NCBI GenBank assembly: GCA_963976695.1
Contig: CAXBMB010000133.1
Location: 1 to 5,260 of the forward strand
DNA: 5,260 nt
From: CAXBMB01 sp963976695
GTDB taxonomy: Bacteria; Pseudomonadota; Alphaproteobacteria; Kiloniellales; DSM-21159
Direction: 5' to 3'
Part shown: positions 1 through 5,101 of the stretch, piece after piece
Layout of the letters: the number at the start of each line of letters is the position of its first letter
How positions within the stretch are numbered: position 1 is the stretch's first letter
The notes under the pieces: generated by a model
Databases searched by the model: none
What the model was told of the DNA's origin: nothing
Seen by the model: the letters and a program-made list of their open reading frames with translations, nothing else
Position numbers and translations under genes: made by a program

Positions 1-244
1 CTTGTACAGGCTTTTGTCGGGTCACCGCTTTTTCTCCAACCACGGGCAGGGCCCGGCACAGGTCGCACGTCACCCGATTGCCGTAACGGAACCGGGGCGA
101 GGCGCGCCGGACGAAGCGCGCCGGACAGGGCGGTCAGACTAGCGACTCTTCGGTTGGAGCTAACCGACGAAAAAATTCAGCTTTCGGATGAGGCCATTTC
201 ATCCATGCGCCGCGCGCAAGCGGCAGTCGGGACGGCCGCGCCCC
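1..244. other. Gene-free left edge
   Basis: I find no credible coding sequence here. The stretch holds a perfect 7-bp inverted repeat, GGCGCGC (101-107) with GCGCGCC (116-122). The same place shows an 11-bp direct repeat, GCGCGCCGGAC, at 102-112 and 116-126. A second inverted repeat, TCGGTT/AACCGA, lies at 150-155 and 162-167. None is followed by a T run in a canonical terminator position. Most of the stretch is probably the 3' flank of the minus-strand gene ending at 245, plus intergenic DNA of a neighbour beyond the edge. Confidence 0.5.
169..204 (-). terminator. Possible terminator of the membrane-anchored protein gene
   Basis: On the minus strand, 41 bases past the stop codon at 245, GGATGA and TCATCC (plus-strand 186-191 and 199-204) form a 6-bp hairpin with a 7-base loop. 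A run of six T follows (complement of 170-175), but about ten bases lie between stem and run. That gap is longer than in a canonical intrinsic terminator, so this is only a candidate. A further hairpin at 150-167 follows immediately. Confidence 0.25.
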
Positions 245-976
245 TCATGGGTAGGCGCAGGTGTCCTCGGTGATCACCATGAAGCCGCGTCGCTCGTCGG
301 CGCGGGCCGCAAAGCGATGTTCCTTGGCGCCGCGAACCAGCGAAAAGTGCAGCGGAAGAACGCCTTCGACGGTGGCGGACTCTCCGCCAATCTGCGCGAT
401 GTCCAGGGTGACGGATTCCTTGGCGTCGTACCAAGCCAGCGGGTCGCCGTTTTCGTTGCGTGAGGAGATCCCCCTGCCGCTGACCGAAATTGCGCCCTGG
501 CCAAAATCAACCACCGGGTTGGCCCCTTTGTAGAGCGGGGTGCGCACCAGAAACCGCTTGGTTGTGGTTTCGGCGGAACAACTGCGCTGCGGCTCGACCG
601 TGTTGATCACGAACTGAAGCCTTTCCAGCGGCAGGCCGTCGCTCAGCTTGCTGTCCATCAAGCTGAGCAGTTCGGCCTTCACGCCCTTGGGGACGTCACG
701 CTCATAGCGGCGCTGCCACTCGTCGGTTTCCTCGCGCTTGGCGGTGATTTCACCGGCCAACTGCGCGTTTTCGATCTGCAGTTGATTGAGCGTGTCCTGA
801 TATTGGTTGGCCTGGGCGCGCAGCCCTTCGGTGTCAGCCAAATTGAGTTGGTAGCCCGTTTCATAGGACAGCCAGGCGACCGCGCCGAACGATCCCAAGA
901 ACAGAACGTTCTTGATGATAGCCCAGCGGGCCTGACGGCGGCGGCGTGATCGGGTTTCGTGTAGTCCAAGGGTCAT
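245..976 (-). CDS. Membrane-anchored coiled-coil protein of unknown function
   Basis: The 243-residue product begins with a basic cytoplasmic tail (RSRRRRQAR, residues 9-17). One membrane segment follows at about 20-38, then a Gln/Glu-rich region likely to form a coiled coil at about 48-95. The C-terminal domain (about 115-243) looks rich in beta strands and contains WYDAKESV and a terminal ITEDTCAYP. By the positive-inside rule the C-terminal part should face the periplasm. It holds the only two cysteines, Cys133 and Cys240, which could form a disulfide. Architecture resembles the uncharacterised family annotated as DUF6776 in other proteobacteria, but I cannot confirm membership. I chose the ATG at 976 because it puts the basic tail and membrane helix at the N-terminus. 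An in-frame ATG at 1177 would add 67 polar, Arg-rich residues with no recognisable domain. No good ribosome binding site precedes 976, so the start is uncertain. The function is unknown. Confidence 0.8.
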   Translation of the reverse strand: MTLGLHETRSRRRRQARWAIIKNVLFLGSFGAVAWLSYETGYQLNLADTEGLRAQANQYQDTLNQLQIENAQLAGEITAKREETDEWQRRYERDVPKGVKAELLSLMDSKLSDGLPLERLQFVINTVEPQRSCSAETTTKRFLVRTPLYKGANPVVDFGQGAISVSGRGISSRNENGDPLAWYDAKESVTLDIAQIGGESATVEGVLPLHFSLVRGAKEHRFAARADERRGFMVITEDTCAYP

Positions 977-1318
977 CGTCTGCGTGCAGTTCCGCTGGTA
1001 AGCCGTGATGATTTCCGACCCAGCCGGGGATCGTTCGATCCGGCGTGGTCGCTTCCTATCGCGCTGAATAGACAAAAAGAGCCGCGACTCCGTTTTGGCG
1101 TTGCGATTTTCATAGCGTGATCGGGATGTGATAGGATCAGACTTTGGCGTCTTTATGACCGCGCAGCAAGCCCTCAAAGTCGTCCCGCGACGGCCAGCGC
1201 AGTTTTCGCCGACATCGCGGGCGCGCGCAACGATTTTTGCAACAGCGACGTCCGAAACGGCGCCGGCCGCGCCGGCAAGCCTTGGCCTGCCGGCGTGGCT
1301 CCTATGCCGGCGGTGGGC

Positions 1319-1347
1319 TTGTCCCTGTCTGGCCAGCCTGCCATATA
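1319..1347 (+). promoter_or_regulatory. Weak candidate promoter for the GTPase-hisI genes
   Basis: TTGTCC and CATATA are separated by 17 bases and stand out in GC-rich surroundings. They lie about 140 bases upstream of the GTPase start codon. The match to the sigma-70 consensus is poor at both boxes, so this is only the best candidate I could see by eye. Confidence 0.2.
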
Positions 1348-1470
1348 AACCGTCTGCTACCGATTCTGTGGTCCGTCGCCAGCTTTGACGGCCTGGTTTC
1401 AGGCGCCGAAGTCAGGCGCGGCGGCATCGCCCGCCGGCGCACCATGGCTCTTTGCTGTCGAGTTGCTGTT

Positions 1471-1476
1471 GAGGAG
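1471..1476 (+). promoter_or_regulatory. Ribosome binding site of the GTPase gene
   Basis: GAGGAG lies 8 bases before the ATG at 1485. This is a strong Shine-Dalgarno match at near-ideal spacing and fixes the start of the GTPase gene. Confidence 0.8.
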
Positions 1477-1484
1477 ACGTTTTC

Positions 1485-2615
1485 ATGTCGCTGATCCCCG
1501 TTACCCTCCTGACCGGCTTTCTGGGGTCCGGAAAGACCACGCTGTTGAAGGCGCTGTTGCAGCGGCCGGAAATGGCGCGGACCGCGGTCATCGTCAACGA
1601 GTTTGGAGAGATCGGGCTTGATCACCTGCTGGTGGAGAAGTCAGAAGAAAACATGGTCCAACTGAACAGCGGGTGCCTCTGCTGCACCGTGCGGGGTGAT
1701 CTGGCCAACACCCTGGGTCAGTTGGACTGGAAAATGAGCCAGGGGGAAATTCCCGGCTTTGATCGGGTGGTGATCGAAACCACGGGGCTGGCCGATCCCG
1801 CGCCGATTATTCACACCCTAACCATGGAGCCGCGCCTTTCCAGCCGCTTTCGTCTGGACGGCGTGTTGGTGACCGTCGACGCGGTCAATGCGATGGCGAC
1901 GCTCGACGCCCAGATGGAATCGGTCAAGCAGGCCGCGGTCGCCGATCGGATCCTGCTGACCAAAACCGATCTGGCCGAAGGCGCGCGGGCCGCCTCGGCC
2001 TTGGAGGCCCGCCTGCAGGCGCTGAACCCGACGGCGATCCTGCAGCGCTGCACCCAAGGGGCGCTGGCGCCGCAGGATCTCTTTGGCCTGGGGCTGTACA
2101 ATCCGGAAACCAAAAGCCTGGATGTGCAGCGCTGGCTGCGCGACGAAGCCCTGCTCGACCCCGCTGCGCCGGGCGAAGATCCCGGCCACGATCACGATCA
2201 TGAGCACGGCCACCACCCTGAGCACCACCACGACGTGAACCGCCACGATGACCACATAAAGGCCTACTGCGTCACCCGCGACCAACCGATCTCCGGGTCG
2301 GCCTTTTCGTTGTTTCTGGAGCTGTTGATGGCCAACCGGGGGCCGGATTTGCTGCGGGTCAAGGGAATCGTCGACATTGAGGAAAAGCCCGGTGAACCAG
2401 CGGTGATCCACGGTGTCCAGCATGTCTTCCATCCTGTGGTTTGGCTGCCGCAGTGGCCCGACGGCGAGGCAAAAACGCGAATTGTCTTCATCACCCGTGA
2501 CGTTCCCCAGGCCTGGATCGAGAAGCTGCTGGATGGTCTGACCGGCGCGCGAAAAGCCACCGCCGAGGCGGTGGCCGAGGATCGGGCGCTCTTGATGGGA
2601 CAGAAGAATGGCTAG
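1485..2615 (+). CDS. CobW/COG0523-family GTPase, putative zinc metallochaperone
   Basis: This 376-residue G3E-class P-loop GTPase belongs to the CobW/COG0523 family of cytoplasmic metal-insertion chaperones, which couple GTP hydrolysis to delivery of Zn, Co or other metals. Visible motifs in order: Walker A GFLGSGKTT (11-19), the family metal-binding motif GCLCC (63-67; Cys64, Cys66, Cys67), ETTGLADP (98-105), and TKTD (159-162) in the place of the G4 base-recognition motif. A histidine-rich linker at 235-257 carries 11 His among Asp/Glu. The C-terminal CobW_C domain (about 258-355) includes RVKG (291-294) and FHPVVW (315-320). Length is normal for the family and the start is fixed by a strong Shine-Dalgarno. 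The coding sequence overlaps hisI by 8 bases. The family call is secure. Zinc specificity is inferred from the His-rich loop and the hisI neighbour. A role in cobalamin synthesis is less likely, since no cob gene or B12 riboswitch is seen here. Confidence 0.95.
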   Translation: MSLIPVTLLTGFLGSGKTTLLKALLQRPEMARTAVIVNEFGEIGLDHLLVEKSEENMVQLNSGCLCCTVRGDLANTLGQLDWKMSQGEIPGFDRVVIETTGLADPAPIIHTLTMEPRLSSRFRLDGVLVTVDAVNAMATLDAQMESVKQAAVADRILLTKTDLAEGARAASALEARLQALNPTAILQRCTQGALAPQDLFGLGLYNPETKSLDVQRWLRDEALLDPAAPGEDPGHDHDHEHGHHPEHHHDVNRHDDHIKAYCVTRDQPISGSAFSLFLELLMANRGPDLLRVKGIVDIEEKPGEPAVIHGVQHVFHPVVWLPQWPDGEAKTRIVFITRDVPQAWIEKLLDGLTGARKATAEAVAEDRALLMGQKNG

Positions 2616-3015
2616 TCAGGAAACAACCCCCAGCTCGCTGGACGGGCTGCTGGACGATCTGGTGTACAATGAGGCCGGATTGATCCCGGCCATTGCCCAG
2701 CAGTACGACAGCGGAGAGGTGCTGATGATGGCTTGGATGTCGCCGGCTTCGCTGAAAATAACGCTTGAGGAAGGCCAGGTCTGCTATTGGTCGCGCTCGC
2801 GGCAAAAGCTTTGGCGCAAGGGCGAAAGCAGCGGCCATGTGCAAAGGCTTGTCGAATTGCGCTATGATTGCGATTCGGATTGTCTGTTGCTGCAGGTCGA
2901 CCAGACCGGCCCGGCCTGCCACACCGACCGGCGCAGTTGCTATTACAAGGCCTGGCGGGCGGGGCGGGTGGTGATCCTGTCGGACCCGCTGGCGCCCAAG
3001 TCGATCACCCGCTAG
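2608..3015 (+). CDS. hisI: Phosphoribosyl-AMP cyclohydrolase
   Basis: HisI catalyses the third step of histidine biosynthesis, opening the purine ring of phosphoribosyl-AMP. It is a cytoplasmic homodimer that needs Zn and Mg. The 135-residue protein is the monofunctional form, without the HisE domain fused in enterobacteria. Diagnostic motifs: WSRSRQKLWRKGESSGH (61-77), YDCDSD (86-91) and QTGPACHTDRRSCYY (99-113). Cys88, Cys104 and Cys111 show the C-x15-C-x6-C spacing of the family's zinc ligands. Asp87, Asp89 and Asp91 match the magnesium site. All expected catalytic residues are present, so it looks active. The ATG sits inside the last codons of the GTPase gene (ATGGCTAG overlap), with a modest GGGA (2597-2600) 7 bases upstream. 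Expression probably depends partly on translational coupling. Whether this is the sole HisI of the genome or a paralogue cannot be judged from the window. Confidence 0.96.
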   Translation: MASQETTPSSLDGLLDDLVYNEAGLIPAIAQQYDSGEVLMMAWMSPASLKITLEEGQVCYWSRSRQKLWRKGESSGHVQRLVELRYDCDSDCLLLQVDQTGPACHTDRRSCYYKAWRAGRVVILSDPLAPKSITR

Positions 3016-3112
3016 TGGTTGGCGTCTGGCGCCCGGTCCCGTCCGGCAGCCGGCGCGGTCCCCCGGTGGAAGATCGAGCAGAAGATCAAGTAGACGATAA
3101 AGGCTGGAGAAC
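3016..3112 (+). other. hisI-sufE spacer
   Basis: The 97-base gap is GC-rich in its first half (with CCGG-CAG-CCGG type self-complementary pieces) and A-rich near sufE. No hairpin with a T run is visible. Cotranscription of hisI and sufE is therefore possible but not shown. The gap is wide enough for a separate sufE promoter, though I see no convincing -35/-10 pair. Confidence 0.4.
3106..3110 (+). promoter_or_regulatory. Ribosome binding site deciding the sufE start
   Basis: GGAGA lies only 2 bases before the GTG at 3113 but 8 bases before the in-frame TTG at 3119. Spacing therefore favours TTG, which would shorten the product by two residues, whereas GTG is the stronger initiation codon. Either gives essentially the same protein. 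Confidence 0.5.
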
Positions 3113-3562
3113 GTGACCTTGAGCGAAGTGGTCGAAACCTATGAACCGATTGAAGAGCTGATCGAGTCCTTCGAATTCTTCGATGACTGGCAAGATCGCT
3201 ATCGCTATATCATTGACCTGGGGCGCAATCTGCCGGCTTTTGACGCCGCTTGGCAAACCGCCGAAAACAAGGTTGACGGCTGCACCAGCCAAGTCTGGTT
3301 GGTGGTGGCGGAGGCCAAGGACGGCAGCGGTAAGTTGGTGTTCTATGGCGACAGCGACGCCCATATCGTCCGGGGCCTGGTGGCGATCCTGCTGACGATC
3401 TTTTCCAACCGTCCGGCCAAAGATATCTTAAACACCGATGCGCGGGCGCTGCTGGAGCGGCTCGATCTGGGGGGGCATCTCAGCCCTTCGCGCTCCAATG
3501 GGCTCTATTCCATGGTGCGGCGTATTTACGATCTGGCCGGCGCGCACGCCGCAAAGCGGTGA
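3113..3562 (+). CDS. sufE: SufE-family cysteine desulfuration protein
   Basis: SufE accepts persulfide sulfur from a SufS-type cysteine desulfurase and passes it to the SufBCD scaffold for Fe-S cluster assembly in the cytoplasm. The 149-residue product has the family pattern throughout. The N-terminal part reads FEFFDDWQDRYRYIIDLGRNL (from residue 20). The active-site loop GCTSQVWL (56-63) holds Cys57, the sulfur-accepting residue. The C-terminal part has HLSPSRSNGL (122-131). Length is normal and nothing is missing. It follows hisI on the same strand after 97 bases, with no sufS or sufBCD in the window, so it stands apart from a suf operon as far as can be seen. The first codon is GTG at 3113 or TTG at 3119. 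The related CsdE fits the same fold, but context gives no reason to prefer it. Confidence 0.94.
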   Translation: MTLSEVVETYEPIEELIESFEFFDDWQDRYRYIIDLGRNLPAFDAAWQTAENKVDGCTSQVWLVVAEAKDGSGKLVFYGDSDAHIVRGLVAILLTIFSNRPAKDILNTDARALLERLDLGGHLSPSRSNGLYSMVRRIYDLAGAHAAKR

Positions 3563-3593
3563 GCGCCGGATTGGTAAAGGTCGGCCCGGCGCT
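3562..3593. terminator. Inverted repeat after sufE
   Basis: AGCGCCGG (3562-3569) and CCGGCGCT (3586-3593) form a perfect 8-bp stem with a 16-base loop, beginning at the last base of the sufE stop codon. It is strong and GC-rich but has no T run after it on either strand, so termination is only suggested by its position between convergent genes. Confidence 0.3.
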
Positions 3594-3635
3594 GTCGCCA
3601 TTTCCCCGCCGATAGCCTGTTCGCCGCCACGGTTG

Positions 3636-3662
3636 AAACGGCAAAGCGAGGTGCCGCCGTTT
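3636..3662. terminator. Possible bidirectional terminator between convergent genes
   Basis: AAACGGC (3636-3642) and GCCGTTT (3656-3662) are perfect 7-bp inverted copies with a 13-base loop. The 3' arm ends in TTT on both strands and overlaps the TAA stop of the regulator gene (3661-3663). The A/T ends on a GC stem and the placement between convergent genes suit a weak bidirectional terminator. The T runs are short. Confidence 0.3.
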
Positions 3663-4104
3663 AGGCCGATCCGGCTCCACTCTGGTCCGCGGCGTCCTGG
3701 CTGACCCTTTCGGCCGCCGCCGGGTCGGTGTGCGAGGGGTTGTCCCAGTGGGCCATGGCGCGGCAGAGTTGCGCCAGGGCGTCGCGGCTGCGTTCATGCT
3801 TGATGCGCGAGAAATTGCGGGAGAGGTCCAGGCTCATGCGCTGGCGTTCAACGACGATTTCGCGAATTTCTTCCAATCCTTGAAAGAAAAACCCGACGTC
3901 GACCCCCAAGGCCTGGGCCAGACCGAACAGGCGACCGGAGGATATTCGGTTGATTCCCTTCTCGTATTTATGGGCCTGCTGATAGGTCACGCCAATCATC
4001 TTCGCAAGCTGCTGTTGGGTTAGGCCCAACTGGGTGCGCCGCTCGCGGATGCGTTGGCCGACATGACGTTCGATGGCGTTGCTGCTGTCGGAGGCTTTGG
4101 GCAC
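3661..4104 (-). CDS. XRE-family helix-turn-helix regulator (PraR/PhrR-like)
   Basis: The 147-residue protein is a Cro/CI-type DNA-binding regulator. Numbering from the GTG at 4104, the HTH_3 domain spans about 15-72. Its core, TQQQLAKMIGVTYQQAHKYEKG at 29-50, contains both HTH helices, and the domain ends in a VGFFFQGLEE segment (70-79). The C-terminal half (about 80-122) is helical and charged, probably for oligomerisation. The last 25 residues look disordered. The layout and HVGQRIRERRTQLGLTQ start resemble alphaproteobacterial PraR/PhrR-like regulators, often annotated simply as HTH proteins; this is a family resemblance only. Start choice: GAGGA (4114-4118 complement) lies 9 bases before GTG at 4104, whereas the upstream in-frame TTG at 4113 directly abuts it. 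The gene is convergent with sufE and has no obvious target in the window. Confidence 0.9.
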   Translation of the reverse strand: MPKASDSSNAIERHVGQRIRERRTQLGLTQQQLAKMIGVTYQQAHKYEKGINRISSGRLFGLAQALGVDVGFFFQGLEEIREIVVERQRMSLDLSRNFSRIKHERSRDALAQLCRAMAHWDNPSHTDPAAAERVSQDAADQSGAGSA

Positions 4105-4113
4105 GGCTTTCAA

Positions 4114-4118
4114 TCCTC
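4114..4118 (-). promoter_or_regulatory. Ribosome binding site deciding the regulator start
   Basis: On the minus strand GAGGA sits 9 bases before the GTG at 4104 and immediately against the TTG at 4113. The spacing makes GTG the more credible initiation codon, although the longer frame adds only three residues. Confidence 0.6.
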
Positions 4119-4366
4119 GAAAATAGGAAAAAAGTCTCTAGCTACGGAACGAAAGCATCTTGCGACGGCTTCGTGTCGGAAAGCAAGATTGCGCACCGGC
4201 TTTTTAAAATCGGTTGATCGTGCCGGGGCGCTTGCCCCTAAAAGGTGATGCCGGATGGCCGGCGCGTAAAGGGCCTGGGTTAAATATCCGACTTTTGTCA
4301 GTCGATCAGCGGGGGAGTCACCACCGTGCCGAAGCGTGAAACGCTTCTTTCCTGGTCGATCTGACT
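4119..4366. other. Intergenic region upstream of the regulator
   Basis: About 250 bases with no gene, more AT-rich near the regulator start (A-rich at 4120-4133, TTTTTAAAAT at 4201-4210). A 5-bp GC hairpin GGGGC-GCTT-GCCCC lies at 4225-4238. The regulator promoter should be here on the minus strand, but no -35/-10 pair stands out by eye. The repeated GTCGATC near 4302 and 4355 flanks the hairpin at 4331-4347. Confidence 0.4.
4331..4347 (-). terminator. Hairpin downstream of the 149-residue protein gene
   Basis: GAAGCGT (4331-4337) and ACGCTTC (4341-4347) form a perfect 7-bp stem with a 3-base loop, starting 20 bases after the stop codon of the minus-strand gene. A T-rich run (TTTCC) follows on the plus strand only, so in the gene's own direction the U tract is missing. 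A terminator or processing hairpin is plausible. Confidence 0.35.
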
Positions 4367-4816
4367 CTAGGCTTTGGTTTGGAAAAAAGACGGCGCGCTG
4401 GAAAACAGCGCTGGTGCGGCCCCGGCGCGGCGATAGGCCAGCGTCCCCTGTTCCCGGGCCAGGGCATTTACCGAATTGACGCCCAAGCTGTCGTCGCGTT
4501 GGGCCAATTCCTGGGCTGAATAGGTCGCCAGAAGCGCCGGTGATTGGAGTGGATTGGCGCCGCTTAGATAGCGCGGCCCGGCAAACCGCGCGCTTTGCCG
4601 GTAAAGCGCCTTTAGGTAGCTGTTCCTGGCATTTTCGGCATTAGCGGCGTTTGGCGTCGCCGGCGCGCGCCGCTTGGCCGCTTCATCGGCCGGGGTCGCC
4701 GCACCGATGGCTGCGACCGGTTTGGTCGCGAAGGGATTGGATAAACCGGTCGCCGTGCCTGCGCCGGGAAGGCGAGGCAGGAGTTGAACTCCTTGAAAGA
4801 TAGCGCCATTTTTCAT
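4367..4816 (-). CDS. Hypothetical Ala/Pro-rich protein, 149 residues
   Basis: I do not recognise this protein. The product has a short start, MKNGAIFQGVQLLPRLPGAG. A low-complexity Ala/Pro/Thr region (about 30-62) looks disordered. A more ordered C-terminal half (about 65-135) carries NSYLKALYRQSARF (65-78) and YSAQELAQRDDSLGVNSVN (99-117), and the tail is aromatic (FSSAPSFFQTKA). There is no cysteine, membrane segment or signal peptide, so a soluble cytoplasmic protein is likely. The ATG at 4816 was preferred over an in-frame TTG at 4858 because the added 14 residues are Arg/Pro-rich and no ribosome binding site precedes the TTG. The Shine-Dalgarno before 4816 is also weak (GGAAAAG about 12-18 bases upstream). 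Both halves read as normal protein without a frameshift, and a hairpin follows the stop. Coding status is probable, not certain. Confidence 0.6.
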   Translation of the reverse strand: MKNGAIFQGVQLLPRLPGAGTATGLSNPFATKPVAAIGAATPADEAAKRRAPATPNAANAENARNSYLKALYRQSARFAGPRYLSGANPLQSPALLATYSAQELAQRDDSLGVNSVNALAREQGTLAYRRAGAAPALFSSAPSFFQTKA

Positions 4817-4946
4817 CGCGTTGATGACTTTTCCATGGGGTGGCCGAAGCCGTCGCAATGGGATTGGACCGCAATGCCGACCGCGCCCGGCAGAGGGTCG
4901 TTTCCGCTGTCTTTTCTTGATTCTTCCTGCTTTTTCTCAGCAGCGC

Positions 4947-5006
4947 CTTATCCAACGGCAGTTTATATAGCAGCGCTTTATATAACAGTGGTTAATACAG
5001 CAGCAC
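4947..5006. repeat. Degenerate 15-bp tandem repeat
   Basis: Four units of exactly 15 bases start at 4947, 4962, 4977 and 4992. They read CTTATCCAACGGCAG, TTTATATAGCAGCGC, TTTATATAACAGTGG and TTAATACAGCAGCAC. The middle two share TTTATATA and the last three share a CAG core at the same phase. A decayed fifth unit may follow at 5007. The AT-rich blocks contrast with the GC-rich surroundings. The repeat lies 130-190 bases upstream of the 149-residue protein gene and could be a regulatory array, contain its -10 element, or be neutral. Confidence 0.7.
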
Positions 5007-5062
5007 CCATCCAGCCAGTCTGTTTTGTAAAACCCGGTGGGGCGGCTGTCCGAGCTTACCGT

Positions 5063-5101
5063 GTCACCACCACCGCCGTCACCGCCGCCGTCACCGCCGC
5101 C
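5063..5101. repeat. GC-rich 12-bp tandem repeat
   Basis: Two identical copies of GTCACCGCCGCC (5078-5089, 5090-5101) are preceded by a related 15-base unit GTCACCACCACCGCC (5063-5077). The pattern is simple-sequence DNA with a 3-base sub-period, prone to slippage. No coding frame around it has support. Confidence 0.8.

Larger units (their letters stand above)
977..1484. other. Long divergent intergenic region
   Basis: About 500 bases separate the divergent minus-strand gene and the GTPase gene, so promoters for both should lie here. Open frames in it lack ribosome binding sites and family features. Visible structure: a palindrome GGATCG-TT-CGATCC (1028-1041), 52 bases upstream of the ATG at 976; an inverted repeat TGATC/GATCA (1118-1122, 1135-1139); a perfect 8-bp inverted repeat CGCCGGCA/TGCCGGCG (1270-1277, 1288-1295) with a second copy of the 3' arm at 1305-1312; and a small hairpin GCCTG-GTTT-CAGGC (1391-1404). 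A weak promoter-like pair on the plus strand is TTGTCC (1319-1324) with CATATA (1342-1347), 17 bases apart. I see no B12 box or Zur-type palindrome. The size leaves room for an undetected small RNA or leader. Confidence 0.5.

Noticed and set aside
101..126. Terminator or short repeat array at the left edge
   Set aside because: Only two copies of the 11-mer are present and the 7-bp stem has no T run; the self-complementary GCGCGC core makes such pairing likely by chance.
977..1177. N-terminal extension of the minus-strand protein to an ATG at 1177
   Set aside because: The 67 added residues are polar and Arg-rich with no domain, would bury the basic tail and membrane helix inside the protein, and would use up most of the promoter region.
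1321..1484. Cobalamin riboswitch or Zur operator upstream of the GTPase gene
   Set aside because: I found no B12-box-like segment and no AT-rich TGTTATA-type palindrome. The nearest AT-rich piece, CATATAAAC, is not symmetric.
1302..1625. Minus-strand open frame of 107 codons overlapping the GTPase start
   Set aside because: It runs antisense through the Walker A region of a secure gene, has Arg/Pro-rich shadow composition and lacks any family feature.
1818..2432. Long minus-strand frame (204 codons) opposite the GTPase gene
   Set aside because: It is the antisense reading of the G domain and His-rich loop, where GTG/GTC strings mirror CAC/GAC codons. High GC content keeps such frames open.
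2491..2922. Minus-strand frame of 143 codons opposite hisI
   Set aside because: It is a shadow of hisI and the end of the GTPase gene, both supported by full family motifs.
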